From positions 55,069 to 119,068 of the forward strand of contig NZ_JAFJSY010000033.1 in NCBI RefSeq assembly GCF_019857225.1: a DNA stretch of 64,000 nucleotides, in the 5' to 3' direction. Source of the DNA: Streptomyces plumbidurans. Its GTDB lineage: Bacteria > Actinomycetota > Actinomycetes > Streptomycetales > Streptomycetaceae. The number at the start of each line of letters is the position of its first letter. Within the stretch, counting starts at the first letter, position 1. A program made the translations under genes and the position numbers. Positions 34,775 to 43,305 of the stretch are shown piece after piece. Under the pieces are notes generated by a model. It did not search any database. It saw only the letters and a list, made by a program, of their open reading frames with translations, and was not told the DNA's origin.

Positions 34775-36009
34775 CGAGGCTCGCTCTGCCCCAGTGGGCC
34801 GGCACGCTCGCCGTGAAGGCGGCCGTCTTCATCACCGTCATGTGCTGTGCGCTCGCCGCGATGCTCGGTGTGCTGGTGCATGTCTCGGTGACCAACCAGA
34901 CCGTCGGCCAGGCCCGCGATCTCGCGCTGTCGCGGCTGTCGGACGCGACGAGGGCGTACGAGGCCGGGGACACGCTGCTGCCGGGCGCGGGCGTCGATCC
35001 CCCGGAGCTGCCGGGGAAGCTGCGCAGGCTGGCGAGGTCGGGGAGTCGCGGCACGATGGTCTCCGACCACCACGGGCGCCCCACGATGTGGGCCGCGGGT
35101 CCGGCCGACCGGGGCCGGGCGCTGGCCGTCGAGGTCGACTACTCGCAGCAGTCCCGCACGATCGCCGGCCTGGACCGGGCGATCCTGTGGTCGTCGGGCC
35201 TGGCGATCGGCGTGACGCTGCTGGTGGGCGCGTTCGCGGTGACCCGGGTGACCCGGCGGCTGCACGCCACCGCGCAGGTGGCCCGGCGGATCAGCGCCGG
35301 CGACCTGGACGCGCGCGTCGACGATCCCCGTACCAAGGACCCCACGCACCCCCAGGACGAGGTGGCCGCGGTCGCCGCCGCGCTGGACTCCATGGCGGCC
35401 TCGCTGCAGGGCAAGCTGCTGAGCGAGCAGCGGTTCACCGCGGACGTGGCGCACGAGCTGCGCACGCCGCTGACCGGGCTGCACGCGGCGGCCGAGCTGC
35501 TGCCGCCGGGGCGGCCGACGGAGCTGGTGCGGGACCGGGTGGCCGCGCTGCGCACGCTCACCGAGGACCTGCTGGAGATCTCCCGCCTGGACACCGGGCG
35601 CGAGCGGCTGGAGGTCGACGCGGAGGGTCTGGGCGCGCTGGCGGAGCGCGTGGTGCGCGCGTCCGGCACCGACACCGAGGTCGTCGTGAAGCGGGACGCC
35701 CAAGTGGAGACGGACCGGCGGCGCCTGGAACGGGTGCTGGGCAATCTCGTCGCGAACGCGCACAAGCACGGGCGCGCGCCGGTGTCCCTGACGGTCGACG
35801 GGCCGGTGGTGACCGTCCGGGACCACGGGGACGGGTATCCGGACTATCTCGTCGAGCACGGGCCGCAGCGCTTCCGCACCGAGGGCGGCGCGAAGGGGCA
35901 CGGGCTCGGGCTGACCATCGCGGTCGGGCAGGCGGAAGTCCTGGGCGCCCGCCTGACGTTCGCGAACGCGGCGGACGGCGGGGCCGTCGCCGTGCTGACG
36001 CTCGGTTAG
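34771..36009 (+). CDS. membrane sensor histidine kinase without adjacent response regulator
   Basis: A 412-residue sensor kinase: membrane span 1 (about 14-40), an extracellular loop of about 95 residues, span 2 (about 138-160), HAMP, then the H-box FTADVAHELRTPLTGL with His228. The catalytic domain has N-box NLVANAHKHG, G1 DHGDGYP and G2 GHGLGLT. The G2 and C-terminal region are short. The start was chosen at the ATG overlapping the lipoprotein stop. No response regulator is within reach on either side, so its partner is elsewhere. Confidence 0.9.
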   Translation: MTRLALPQWAGTLAVKAAVFITVMCCALAAMLGVLVHVSVTNQTVGQARDLALSRLSDATRAYEAGDTLLPGAGVDPPELPGKLRRLARSGSRGTMVSDHHGRPTMWAAGPADRGRALAVEVDYSQQSRTIAGLDRAILWSSGLAIGVTLLVGAFAVTRVTRRLHATAQVARRISAGDLDARVDDPRTKDPTHPQDEVAAVAAALDSMAASLQGKLLSEQRFTADVAHELRTPLTGLHAAAELLPPGRPTELVRDRVAALRTLTEDLLEISRLDTGRERLEVDAEGLGALAERVVRASGTDTEVVVKRDAQVETDRRRLERVLGNLVANAHKHGRAPVSLTVDGPVVTVRDHGDGYPDYLVEHGPQRFRTEGGAKGHGLGLTIAVGQAEVLGARLTFANAADGGAVAVLTLG

Positions 36010-36123
36010 GTTCTCCGCACTCCTGCGGGGCGCTCCACTGGCCCAACCGGACGAGCGACCCCCCGGTACTGCTCCTAACGTGGCGGATAGTCAGCTTCAC
36101 CCCCGTTCGTGGAGGTATCGGCC

Positions 36124-36579
36124 ATGTCACTGCGCTCCGCTCTCACCCGCCTGGCGATAACCACCGCCGCCGGCGCCCTGATCACCTCCGTGGCCGTCGT
36201 GCCCGCGCTCGCGGACGACGGCTGGGACGGCAACGGCGGCGACCCCGGCTCCGGACAGGGCGACTCCGGGCAGTCCGGCGACTGGAACCAGGGCGACCCC
36301 GGCCAGTCCGGTAACGGGAACCAGGGCGGTGACCACGGCGGCCAGCAGTACGCCCGGGGCGTCGTCACCGCGAGCGAGCTGCTGCTGCGCAGCGCGCCGA
36401 CCCGCGGCAGCCAGGTGATCCGCGTGGCCCACAAGGGCCAGCACGTCTCCATCTTCTGCAAGACACCGGGCCAGAGCGTGCAGGGCAACCACCTCTGGTA
36501 CCTCCTCACGGACGGGACTTGGGCATGGGGTTCGGCCCGCTACATCGACACGATCGGGACGCCGCCGCGCTGGTGCTGA
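36124..36579 (+). CDS. secreted SH3b-like protein with Gly/Asp/Gln-rich linker
   Basis: A 151-residue exported protein: signal peptide with hydrophobic core and ALA-DD cleavage (about residue 36), a linker repeating GDPGQSGNGNQGG/GDSGQSGDWNQ (about 40-80), and a bacterial SH3 domain (about 82-151) with LLLRSAPTRGSQVIRVAHKGQ and LWYLLTDGTWAWGSARYI. The ATG has GGAGG 9 nt upstream. Its end overlaps the SEDS gene start by 7 nt, which links it to wall synthesis. Confidence 0.85.
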   Translation: MSLRSALTRLAITTAAGALITSVAVVPALADDGWDGNGGDPGSGQGDSGQSGDWNQGDPGQSGNGNQGGDHGGQQYARGVVTASELLLRSAPTRGSQVIRVAHKGQHVSIFCKTPGQSVQGNHLWYLLTDGTWAWGSARYIDTIGTPPRWC

Positions 36580-37928
36580 CCCGGGCGGACGCCCCCGCGC
36601 GAGCGGTCGCTCCGCTGCGGCGCCGCGGTGTCGAACTCGCCCTCCTCGCCATCGCCGTACTGCTCTCGGTCTACGGCTACTGCGACGTCGGCCTCGCCAG
36701 GAACGGCACCGTCCCGCCCGGCGCCGCCGGTTACGGCGCCGGGCTCGGTGCGCTCGCCCTGCTCGCCCACTGCGCGGTGCGGTTGCGCGCCCCGCACGCC
36801 GATCCGCTGCTGCTGCCCATCGGCGTCCTGCTCAACGGCCTCGGTCTGGTGCTGATCTACCGGCTCGACCTGGAGACCCCGCACGACCTGGCGGCCCCCA
36901 CCCAACTCGTGTGGTCCACCGTGGGCGTGACCCTGTTCACCGTGATCGTCCTGCTGCTCCGCGACCACCGGGTGCTCCAGCGTTACGCCTACGTCTGTGT
37001 CGTCGCCGCGCTCGCCCTGCTGCTCCTGCCGATCCTCTTCCCGGCCGTCAACGGCGCCCGCATCTGGATCCGGATCGCCGGATTCTCCATCCAGCCGGGC
37101 GAGTTCGCGAAGGTGCTGCTGGCGGTCTTCTTCGCCGCGTACCTCGCGGCCAACCGCAACGCGCTGGCGTACACCGGCCGTCACCTCTGGCGCTTGAGGC
37201 GCATCCAGCTGCCCACCGGCCGGGCGTTCGGCCCGGTCCTCGCCATCTGGCTGCTGAGCGTGGGCGTGCTGGTGCTGGAGCGTGACCTCGGCACCTCGCT
37301 GCTGTTCTTCGGCCTGTTCGTGGTGCTGCTCTACGTCGCCACCGGCCGCACCGGCTGGATCGCGGTCGGCCTGCTGCTGGCGGCCGTGGGCGCGGTGGCG
37401 GTCGGCTGGCTGGAGCCGCATGTGCACGGCCGGGTCCAGGACTGGCTGCACCCTTTCGCGTCGATCCAGGCCGGCCGGGGCCCCAACCAGATCGCTCAGT
37501 CGCTGTTCGCCTTCGCCGCGGGCGGAGTCCTCGGCACGGGCCTCGGCCTGGGCCACGCGATCCTCATCGGCTTCGCGACCAAGTCCGACTTCATCCTCGC
37601 CACGGCCGGCGAGGAGTTGGGCCTGGCGGGCCTGTCCGCGATCTTCCTCCTCTACGGCCTGCTCGTGGACCGCGGCTACCGCGCGGCCCTCGCGCTGCGC
37701 GACCCCTTCGGCCGGCTCCTCGCGGTGGGGCTCGCCTCGATCCTGGCGCTCCAGGTGTTCGTGATCGCGGGCGGGGTGACCGGGCTGATCCCGCTCACCG
37801 GCATGGCGATGCCCTTCCTCGCCCAGGGCGGCTCGTCGGTGGTCACCAACTGGGCGATCGTGGCGCTGCTGATCCGGCTGAGCGACTCGGCACGAAGCCA
37901 GTACGGCGGGGAGGCGGTGCCGTCATGA
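36573..37928 (+). CDS. SEDS family (RodA/FtsW/SpoVE) peptidoglycan polymerase
   Basis: A 451-residue protein with about ten to twelve membrane segments. It carries the SEDS motifs: INGARIWIRI-type (VNGARIWIRIAGFSIQPGEFAKV), the catalytic-region RIQ...WLHPF loop, and the C-terminal NTGLIPLTG-equivalent VTGLIPLTGMAMPFLAQGGSS. SEDS proteins are glycosyltransferases of peptidoglycan. The GTG at 36573 begins before the SH3 gene ends; TTG/ATG starts at 36519/36525 are also in frame, so the start is uncertain. It overlaps the following PBP gene by 4 nt, the classical SEDS-PBP partner arrangement. Confidence 0.92.
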   Translation: MLTRADAPARAVAPLRRRGVELALLAIAVLLSVYGYCDVGLARNGTVPPGAAGYGAGLGALALLAHCAVRLRAPHADPLLLPIGVLLNGLGLVLIYRLDLETPHDLAAPTQLVWSTVGVTLFTVIVLLLRDHRVLQRYAYVCVVAALALLLLPILFPAVNGARIWIRIAGFSIQPGEFAKVLLAVFFAAYLAANRNALAYTGRHLWRLRRIQLPTGRAFGPVLAIWLLSVGVLVLERDLGTSLLFFGLFVVLLYVATGRTGWIAVGLLLAAVGAVAVGWLEPHVHGRVQDWLHPFASIQAGRGPNQIAQSLFAFAAGGVLGTGLGLGHAILIGFATKSDFILATAGEELGLAGLSAIFLLYGLLVDRGYRAALALRDPFGRLLAVGLASILALQVFVIAGGVTGLIPLTGMAMPFLAQGGSSVVTNWAIVALLIRLSDSARSQYGGEAVPS

Positions 37929-39388
37929 CGCGGCACATCCGCCACTCCGCGTACTTCTGCGTCATGCTGCTGCTCGCGCTGCTCGCCAACGCCGCCCGCA
38001 TCCAGCTCCTGGACGCCGGTTCCTACAACGACAACCACGCCAACCGCCGTTCCCAGATCGCCCGTTACCACCAGCCGCGCGGCGACATCGTGGTCGGCGG
38101 CTCGCCCGTCACCGGCTCCCGGGACTCCGGGGAGCAGCTGCGCTACGAACGGACGTACACGGACGGGCCGTTGTACGCGCCGGTCACCGGCTTCGCCTCG
38201 CAGGTGTACGGCACGACACTGCTGGAGCACGTCAAGGACGGCGTCCTGTCCGGCACCGACCCGGCGCTGAAACCGTTCCCCGTGATGAACAACCTGACGG
38301 GGGCCCGCAGCCGGGGCGGCGACGTCGTGACCACGCTCGACGCGGCCGCGCAACGGGCGGCGTACGAGGGGCTCGACGGGCGCAAGGGCGCGGTGGCGGC
38401 GATCGAACCGGCCACCGGACGGGTGCTGGCGCTGGTGTCGAGCCCCTCGTACGACCCCGGTGCGCTGTCGGGGAACGCCGCGGCGACGGCGCGCTCCTGG
38501 GCCCGGCTGAACGCGGACCCGGACAAGCCGATGCTCAACCGGGCGGTGCGGCAGACCTATCCGCCCGGTTCGACGTTCAAGGTGGTCACCGCGGCGGCGG
38601 CGCTGGACGCGGGCGTCGTCACGGATCTCGACGCGCCGACCGACTCGCCCGACCCCTATCCGCTGCCGGGCACGCGGACGACGCTGATGAACGAGGGCGA
38701 GGGATGCGGGGACGCCCCGCTGCGGGAGGCCTTCGAGTGGTCGTGCAACACGGTGTTCGCGAAGCTCGGCGTGGACGTGGGCGTGAGGCGCATGGCCGCC
38801 ACGGCGCGGGCGTTCGGCTTCAACGACACCCGGCAGCGCATCCCGTTCGCGGTGGCGCCGAGCACCTTCGACACCTCGATGGACCGGGCGCAGCTCGCCC
38901 TGTCGTCGATCGGGCAGTACAACACGCGGGCCACGCCGCTGCAGATGGCGATGGTCGCCGCCGCCGTCGCCAACCACGGGCAGGTGCGCTCGCCGTATCT
39001 GGTGGAGCGGACGACCACGAACGAGGGGGCCACGGTGGCCACGGCGGGTTCGCGTCCTGCGCGTGCGGCGATGCGCCCGGAGACCGCCGAGCGGATGAAG
39101 GAGCTGATGGAGGACGTCGTGACGGAGGGCACCGGCACGAACGCCGCGATCCCCGGCGCGATCGTCGGCGGCAAGACCGGCACCGCCCAGCACGGCCTGG
39201 GCAACGCCGGGGTCCCCTACGCCTGGTTCGTGTCGTGGGCGCAGAACGAGGACGAACGGCAGCCGAAGGTCGCGGTCGCCGTGGTGGTGGAGGACGGCTC
39301 GGCCCGGCGGGGCGACATCACGGGCGGCGGGGTGGCCGCGCCGATCGCCCGGTCAGTGATGGAGGCGGTCCTCAACTCCAAGGACTGA
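37925..39388 (+). CDS. class B penicillin-binding protein (transpeptidase)
   Basis: A 487-residue transpeptidase with an N-terminal membrane anchor (about 9-29), a dimerisation-type pedestal and the catalytic domain. The three active-site motifs are S216-T-F-K219 (PPGSTFKV), SCN (EWSCNTVFA) and KTG (GGKTGTAQ). The ATG overlaps the SEDS stop (ATGA). It forms a matched SEDS-PBP set like RodA/PBP2 or FtsW/FtsI but outside the dcw cluster, so probably a secondary or differentiation-related set. Confidence 0.95.
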   Translation: MTRHIRHSAYFCVMLLLALLANAARIQLLDAGSYNDNHANRRSQIARYHQPRGDIVVGGSPVTGSRDSGEQLRYERTYTDGPLYAPVTGFASQVYGTTLLEHVKDGVLSGTDPALKPFPVMNNLTGARSRGGDVVTTLDAAAQRAAYEGLDGRKGAVAAIEPATGRVLALVSSPSYDPGALSGNAAATARSWARLNADPDKPMLNRAVRQTYPPGSTFKVVTAAAALDAGVVTDLDAPTDSPDPYPLPGTRTTLMNEGEGCGDAPLREAFEWSCNTVFAKLGVDVGVRRMAATARAFGFNDTRQRIPFAVAPSTFDTSMDRAQLALSSIGQYNTRATPLQMAMVAAAVANHGQVRSPYLVERTTTNEGATVATAGSRPARAAMRPETAERMKELMEDVVTEGTGTNAAIPGAIVGGKTGTAQHGLGNAGVPYAWFVSWAQNEDERQPKVAVAVVVEDGSARRGDITGGGVAAPIARSVMEAVLNSKD

Positions 39389-39433
39389 GACGGGGGTTGA
39401 GCCGGACGAAGCTCCCGACCTAACGTTCGGTAC

Positions 39434-39940
39434 ATGACGTCTGCCAGCGCTCACGAACTCGCCCAGGTCAACATCGCCCGCCTCAAGGCCCCTCTGGACT
39501 CACCGCAACTGAAGGACTTCGTCGCCGCCCTCGATCCGGTGAACGCCGACGCCGATGCCGCCGACGGTTTCGTCTGGCGCCTGCAGGGCGACGGCGGTGA
39601 CGCCACCGACGTGGCCGTCTTCGGGGACGACTGGCTGATCATCAACATGTCGGTGTGGCGGGACACGAACGCGCTGACGGCGTTCATGTACCAGGGCCGC
39701 CACCGCGAGATGCTGGCCCGCCGGCGCGCGTGGTTCGAGCGGATCGAGGAGGCGATGGTGGCCCTGTGGTGGGTGCCGGCCGGGCACCGCCCGACGGTCG
39801 CGGAGGCCGAGGCGCGCCTGCTGCATCTGCGCGCCAACGGGCCCACGCCGTACGCCTTCACCCTGCGCACGTCGTTCCCGGCGCAGGGCGCCGAGCCGGT
39901 GCCGCTGGAGGTGCCGGACGGGCTTGGCTGCTCGGTCTGA
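39434..39940 (+). CDS. DUF3291 protein
   Basis: A 168-residue soluble protein with the DUF3291 pattern: LAQVNIARLKAPLDSPQLKDF at the start, ADGFVWRLQ, INMSVWRDTNALTAFMY and a WWVPAGHRPTVAEAEARL segment (about residue 113). The domain resembles a dimeric ferredoxin-like barrel, sometimes linked to monooxygenase chemistry. It is convergent with a ferritin-like diiron gene. No function has been shown. Confidence 0.85.
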   Translation: MTSASAHELAQVNIARLKAPLDSPQLKDFVAALDPVNADADAADGFVWRLQGDGGDATDVAVFGDDWLIINMSVWRDTNALTAFMYQGRHREMLARRRAWFERIEEAMVALWWVPAGHRPTVAEAEARLLHLRANGPTPYAFTLRTSFPAQGAEPVPLEVPDGLGCSV

Positions 39941-39941
39941 C

Positions 39942-39959
39942 CGCCGGGTCGGCCCGGCG
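39942..39959. terminator. hairpin between convergent genes
   Basis: CGCCGGG (39942-39948) and CCCGGCG (39953-39959) form a 7-bp stem with a 4-nt loop right after the DUF3291 stop, between two convergent genes. Confidence 0.55.
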
Positions 39960-39969
39960 TCGAGCCGGT

Positions 39970-41085
39970 CTAACCGCCGCTCTGCCCGGCGCCCGCCTCG
40001 ATCGCCTCCGTCACCTCGGCCACGCGTTCCCGTTCCTCCTCGGCGAAGCGTTCCGCGTCCAGCCGTTCCGCGATCTCCTCGTCCTGGGCCATCAGCAGGT
40101 CCAGGTTGGAGTCGCCGAGGTCGAACACGCCCATGTCGACGTACGCCTGCTGCAGGCGCTTGCCCCACAGGCCGATGTCCTTGACGCAGGGCACGATGCG
40201 GGAGAACAGCAACTTGCGGAAGAGCGCCAGGAATTCGGACTGCTCGCTGTACTCCTCGGCCTCGGCCTTCGGGATGCCGAAGTTCTCCAGGACCTCGACG
40301 CCGCGCAGCCGGTCGCGCATCAGATGGCAGCCCTCGATGACGAACTCCTCGCGCTCGCGCAGTTCGGCGTCGCTGAGCTGCCTGTAGTAGTCGCGCAGGG
40401 CCATCCGCCCGAAGGCCACGTGCCGGGCCTCGTCCTGCATGACGTAGGCGAGGATCTGCTTGGGCAGGGGCTTGTCGGTGGTGTCGCGGAGCAGGCCGAA
40501 GGCGGCGAGGGCCAGGCCCTCGATCAGGACCTGCATGCCGAGGTAGGGCATGTCCCAGCGGCTGTCGCGCAGGGTGTCCCCCAGCAGCGACTGGAGGTCG
40601 TCGTTGATCGGGTAGAGCATCCCGATCTTCTCGTGCAGGAAGCGGCCGTAGATCTCCGCGTGCCGCGCCTCGTCCATCGTCTGGGTCGCGGAGTAGAACT
40701 TCGCGTCCAGGTCGGGGGCCGACTCCACGATCCGGGCCGCGCAGACCATCGCGCCCTGCTCGCCGTGCAGGAACTGGCTGAACTGCCAGGAGGCGTAGTG
40801 CTTGCGCAGCTCGGCCTTGTCGTCGTCGGTCATCTTCGCCCAGTGCTTGGTGCCGTAGAGCGACATCGACTCGTCCGGGGTGCCGAGCGGGTCGCGGGGG
40901 TCGACCTCCAGATCCCAGTCGATGCGCTTCTGCCCGTCCCACTGCTTGTCCTTGCCCTTCTGGTAGAGGGCAAGAAGACGGTCGCGTCCGTCGTCGTACT
41001 CCCAGCTGAAACGGGCCGCACCGCTCGCCGGTACCTGCCAGTGGGGGTCGCCCGGGTCTGTGGCGTACAGGTCGTAAGTCGGCAT
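39970..41085 (-). CDS. ferritin-like diiron protein
   Basis: A 371-residue protein with a four-helix ferritin-like core. All six diiron ligands of the E, ExxH, E, ExxH type can be traced: Glu109 (GEQGAM), Glu139/His142 (DEARHAE), Glu189 (LIEGLA) and Glu219/His222 (DEARHVAFG). The C-terminus is a charged Glu/Arg-rich helix. Such proteins are oxygenases or ribonucleotide-reductase-like oxidases; the substrate is unknown. Its ATG is 125 nt from the divergent AurF-like gene. A stress-type or hydroxylase role is plausible. Confidence 0.85.
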   Translation of the reverse strand: MPTYDLYATDPGDPHWQVPASGAARFSWEYDDGRDRLLALYQKGKDKQWDGQKRIDWDLEVDPRDPLGTPDESMSLYGTKHWAKMTDDDKAELRKHYASWQFSQFLHGEQGAMVCAARIVESAPDLDAKFYSATQTMDEARHAEIYGRFLHEKIGMLYPINDDLQSLLGDTLRDSRWDMPYLGMQVLIEGLALAAFGLLRDTTDKPLPKQILAYVMQDEARHVAFGRMALRDYYRQLSDAELREREEFVIEGCHLMRDRLRGVEVLENFGIPKAEAEEYSEQSEFLALFRKLLFSRIVPCVKDIGLWGKRLQQAYVDMGVFDLGDSNLDLLMAQDEEIAERLDAERFAEEERERVAEVTEAIEAGAGQSGG

Positions 41086-41210
41086 GTCCGCAGGCTCCTA
41101 CGTGGTAGACGCCGGGTCAACAAAACGCGCACGGGGGATTGACGAGCTTGCTGACAGGCAGTCTCATAAGCGATGGAGGATGTAACCCCCGGTAACGAAG
41201 TGGAAGAACC
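41086..41210. promoter_or_regulatory. divergent promoter region of the two diiron genes
   Basis: 125 bp between two divergent starts, including an AT-richer stretch (41115-41210) that should hold both promoters. No perfect palindrome was seen. Confidence 0.4.
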
Positions 41211-42149
41211 ATGACGATCCTGACGGAAGCGGACGCGCTGGAGGGGCTGCGCGACGCGCTCGGCCAGCTCAAGGACCGCGAACAGGTGGCCGAGCGACTT
41301 CTCGCCTCCTCCGCCAAGCACTCCTTCGACCCGGACAAGGAGCTGGACTGGGACGCGCCCTTCGAGGAGGGCAAGTGGTTCTGGCCGCCGGAGCTGGTCT
41401 CGCTCTACGACACCCCGATGTGGAAGCGGATGAGCGAGGAGCAGCGGATCCTGCTCTCGCAGCACGAGGCCGCCGCGCTCGCCTCGCTCGGCATCTGGTT
41501 CGAGCTCATCCTGATGCAGCTGCTGGTGCGGCACATCTACGACAAGGCGGCCACGAGCGCCCATGTGCGCTACGCCCTCACCGAGATCGAGGACGAGTGC
41601 CGCCACTCCAAGATGTTCGCCCGGCTGATCTCGCACGGCGGCACCCCCTGGTACCCGGTGAGCCGGGTGCACCAGAACCTGGGCCGCCTGTTCAAGACGA
41701 TCTCGACGACGCCGGGCTCCTTCACGGCCACCCTGCTCGGCGAGGAGGTCCTGGACTGGATGCAGCGCCTGACCTTCCCCGACGAGCGGGTGCAGCCCCT
41801 GATCCGCGGCGTCACGCGCATCCACGTCGTCGAGGAGGCCCGCCATGTGCGCTACGCCCGCGAGGAGCTGCGCCGGCAGATGGTGACCGCTCCGCGGTGG
41901 TCGCAGGAGTTCACCCGCCTGACGTCGGGAGAGTTCGCGCGGGTGTTCTCGGTGGCGTTCGTGAACCCCGAGGTCTACACGAACGTGGGGCTCGACAAGC
42001 GCGAGGCCCTGGCGCAGGTGAAGGCGAGCGGGCACCGGCGGGAGGTCATGCAGACCGGGGCGAAGCGGCTGACCGACTTCCTGGACGACATCGGGGTGCT
42101 GCGCGGTGCCGGGCGCCGCTTGTGGAGGTCGTCCGGACTGCTGGCGTAG
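41211..42149 (+). CDS. AurF-type diiron oxygenase
   Basis: A 312-residue protein resembling p-aminobenzoate N-oxygenase AurF. It has the paired diiron motifs EIEDECRHSKMF (Glu129/His132) and HVVEEARHVRYAREEL (about residue 208), and E-containing helices LGIWFELILMQLL and GEEVLDWMQRL. AurF oxidises aryl amines to nitro compounds; many homologues have no known substrate. The ATG is just before the start of the domain. It is followed by a TetR regulator in the same direction 33 nt later. The substrate is unknown. Confidence 0.88.
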   Translation: MTILTEADALEGLRDALGQLKDREQVAERLLASSAKHSFDPDKELDWDAPFEEGKWFWPPELVSLYDTPMWKRMSEEQRILLSQHEAAALASLGIWFELILMQLLVRHIYDKAATSAHVRYALTEIEDECRHSKMFARLISHGGTPWYPVSRVHQNLGRLFKTISTTPGSFTATLLGEEVLDWMQRLTFPDERVQPLIRGVTRIHVVEEARHVRYAREELRRQMVTAPRWSQEFTRLTSGEFARVFSVAFVNPEVYTNVGLDKREALAQVKASGHRREVMQTGAKRLTDFLDDIGVLRGAGRRLWRSSGLLA

Positions 42150-42182
42150 GAGGCGTGCAGGCGGCCGGTTACGCTGCGAGGC

Positions 42183-42836
42183 ATGACCCCGTCGGCCGCC
42201 ACCCCCGCCTACCGCCGCCTCAGCGTCGAGGAGCGGCGCAGCCAGCTCCTCGACTCCGCCCTCGGCCTCTTCGCCCACCGTGCCCCCGAGGACGTCTCCC
42301 TCGACGACGTGGCGGAGGCGGCCGGGGTCTCGCGGCCGCTGGTGTACCGGTACTTCCCGGGCGGCAAGCAGCAGCTGTACGAGGCCGCGCTGAGGTCGGC
42401 CGCCGAGGAGCTGGAGCAGTGCTTCGACGAGCCCCGCGAGGGCCCGCTGCTGCCCCGTCTCGCGCGCGCCCTGGACCGTTATCTGGCCTTCGTCGACCAG
42501 CACGACGCCGGCTTCAGCGCCCTGCTGCAGGGCGGCAGCGTGGTGGAGACCTCCCGTACGACCGCCATCGTGGACGGCGTGCGCCGGGCCGCCGCCGAGC
42601 ACATCCTCAGCCATCTGGGCGTCACCGGCCCCGGCCTGCGGCTGCGCATGACCGTGCGGATGTGGATCACCGCGGTCGAGGCGGCCTCCCTGATCTGGCT
42701 GGACGAGGACAAGCAGCCGCCCCTGGACGAACTGCGGGACTGGCTGGTCGACCAGTTCGTGGCCGTGCTCTCGGTGACCGCCGTACGGGACGCCCAGACC
42801 GCGGAGCTGGTGCAGGCGCTGGCGCAGGATGTCTGA
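42183..42836 (+). CDS. TetR family transcriptional regulator
   Basis: A 217-residue regulator. The N-terminal HTH (about residues 17-62) reads RRSQLLDSALGLFA...VSLDDVAEAAGVSRPLVYRYFPGGKQQLYEA, canonical for TetR. The C-terminal ligand/dimer domain is helical. It lies 33 nt after the AurF-like gene on the same strand, so it probably regulates one or both diiron genes. Confidence 0.9.
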   Translation: MTPSAATPAYRRLSVEERRSQLLDSALGLFAHRAPEDVSLDDVAEAAGVSRPLVYRYFPGGKQQLYEAALRSAAEELEQCFDEPREGPLLPRLARALDRYLAFVDQHDAGFSALLQGGSVVETSRTTAIVDGVRRAAAEHILSHLGVTGPGLRLRMTVRMWITAVEAASLIWLDEDKQPPLDELRDWLVDQFVAVLSVTAVRDAQTAELVQALAQDV

Positions 42837-42848
42837 CCCCGGCGCGGG

Positions 42849-43202
42849 ATGTCCGAGACTGGTGCCGTGAAGAGCGAAGACACGCCGTTCGAGGGCGGCC
42901 CGATGGACGGCCGGGTGCTGCCGGTCCTGGTGGGCCCCACAGGACAGCCGCCCAAGATCTACCGCATCCCGGTCCCGGACGCCGCCGGCGGCCCGCCCGT
43001 CGTGCACGTCTACCGGCGCGTCCCGCGCGGCCACACCAAGCGCCTCGGCCTGCTGCGCGGGTGGAAGTACGAGTACGACCCCACCGGAAAGGCGGATGGG
43101 CTGAAGTGGCCGTGGTCCAAGCCGGACTCGGCGCCCGGTGCCGCGCCCGGTGCCGCGCCCGGCGCCACGCCGGGCCGCACGCCGGACGACACCGACGAGT
43201 GA
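42849..43202 (+). CDS. conserved hypothetical protein with Pro/Ala-repeat tail
   Basis: A 117-residue protein. The conserved part is FEGGPMDGRVLPVLVGPTG and HVYRRVPRGHTKRLGLLRG with a GWKYEYDP segment, a pattern I recall from Streptomyces short proteins of unknown function. The last 25 residues are a PGAAPGAAPGATPGRTPDD repeat. GTG at 42867 (KSEDTPF start) is equally possible as a start; neither site has a clear ribosome-binding site. It is 12 nt after the TetR gene. Confidence 0.7.
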   Translation: MSETGAVKSEDTPFEGGPMDGRVLPVLVGPTGQPPKIYRIPVPDAAGGPPVVHVYRRVPRGHTKRLGLLRGWKYEYDPTGKADGLKWPWSKPDSAPGAAPGAAPGATPGRTPDDTDE

Positions 43203-43305
43203 CGCGATTACGCCGAACCGCGCACATCCGGCGCGTGCCGGTGGCGCGGCCGTCAACACCTCACTGTGCGGAGCGGAAGGCCCGCACCGCACCGGAGGTG
43301 ATGAC

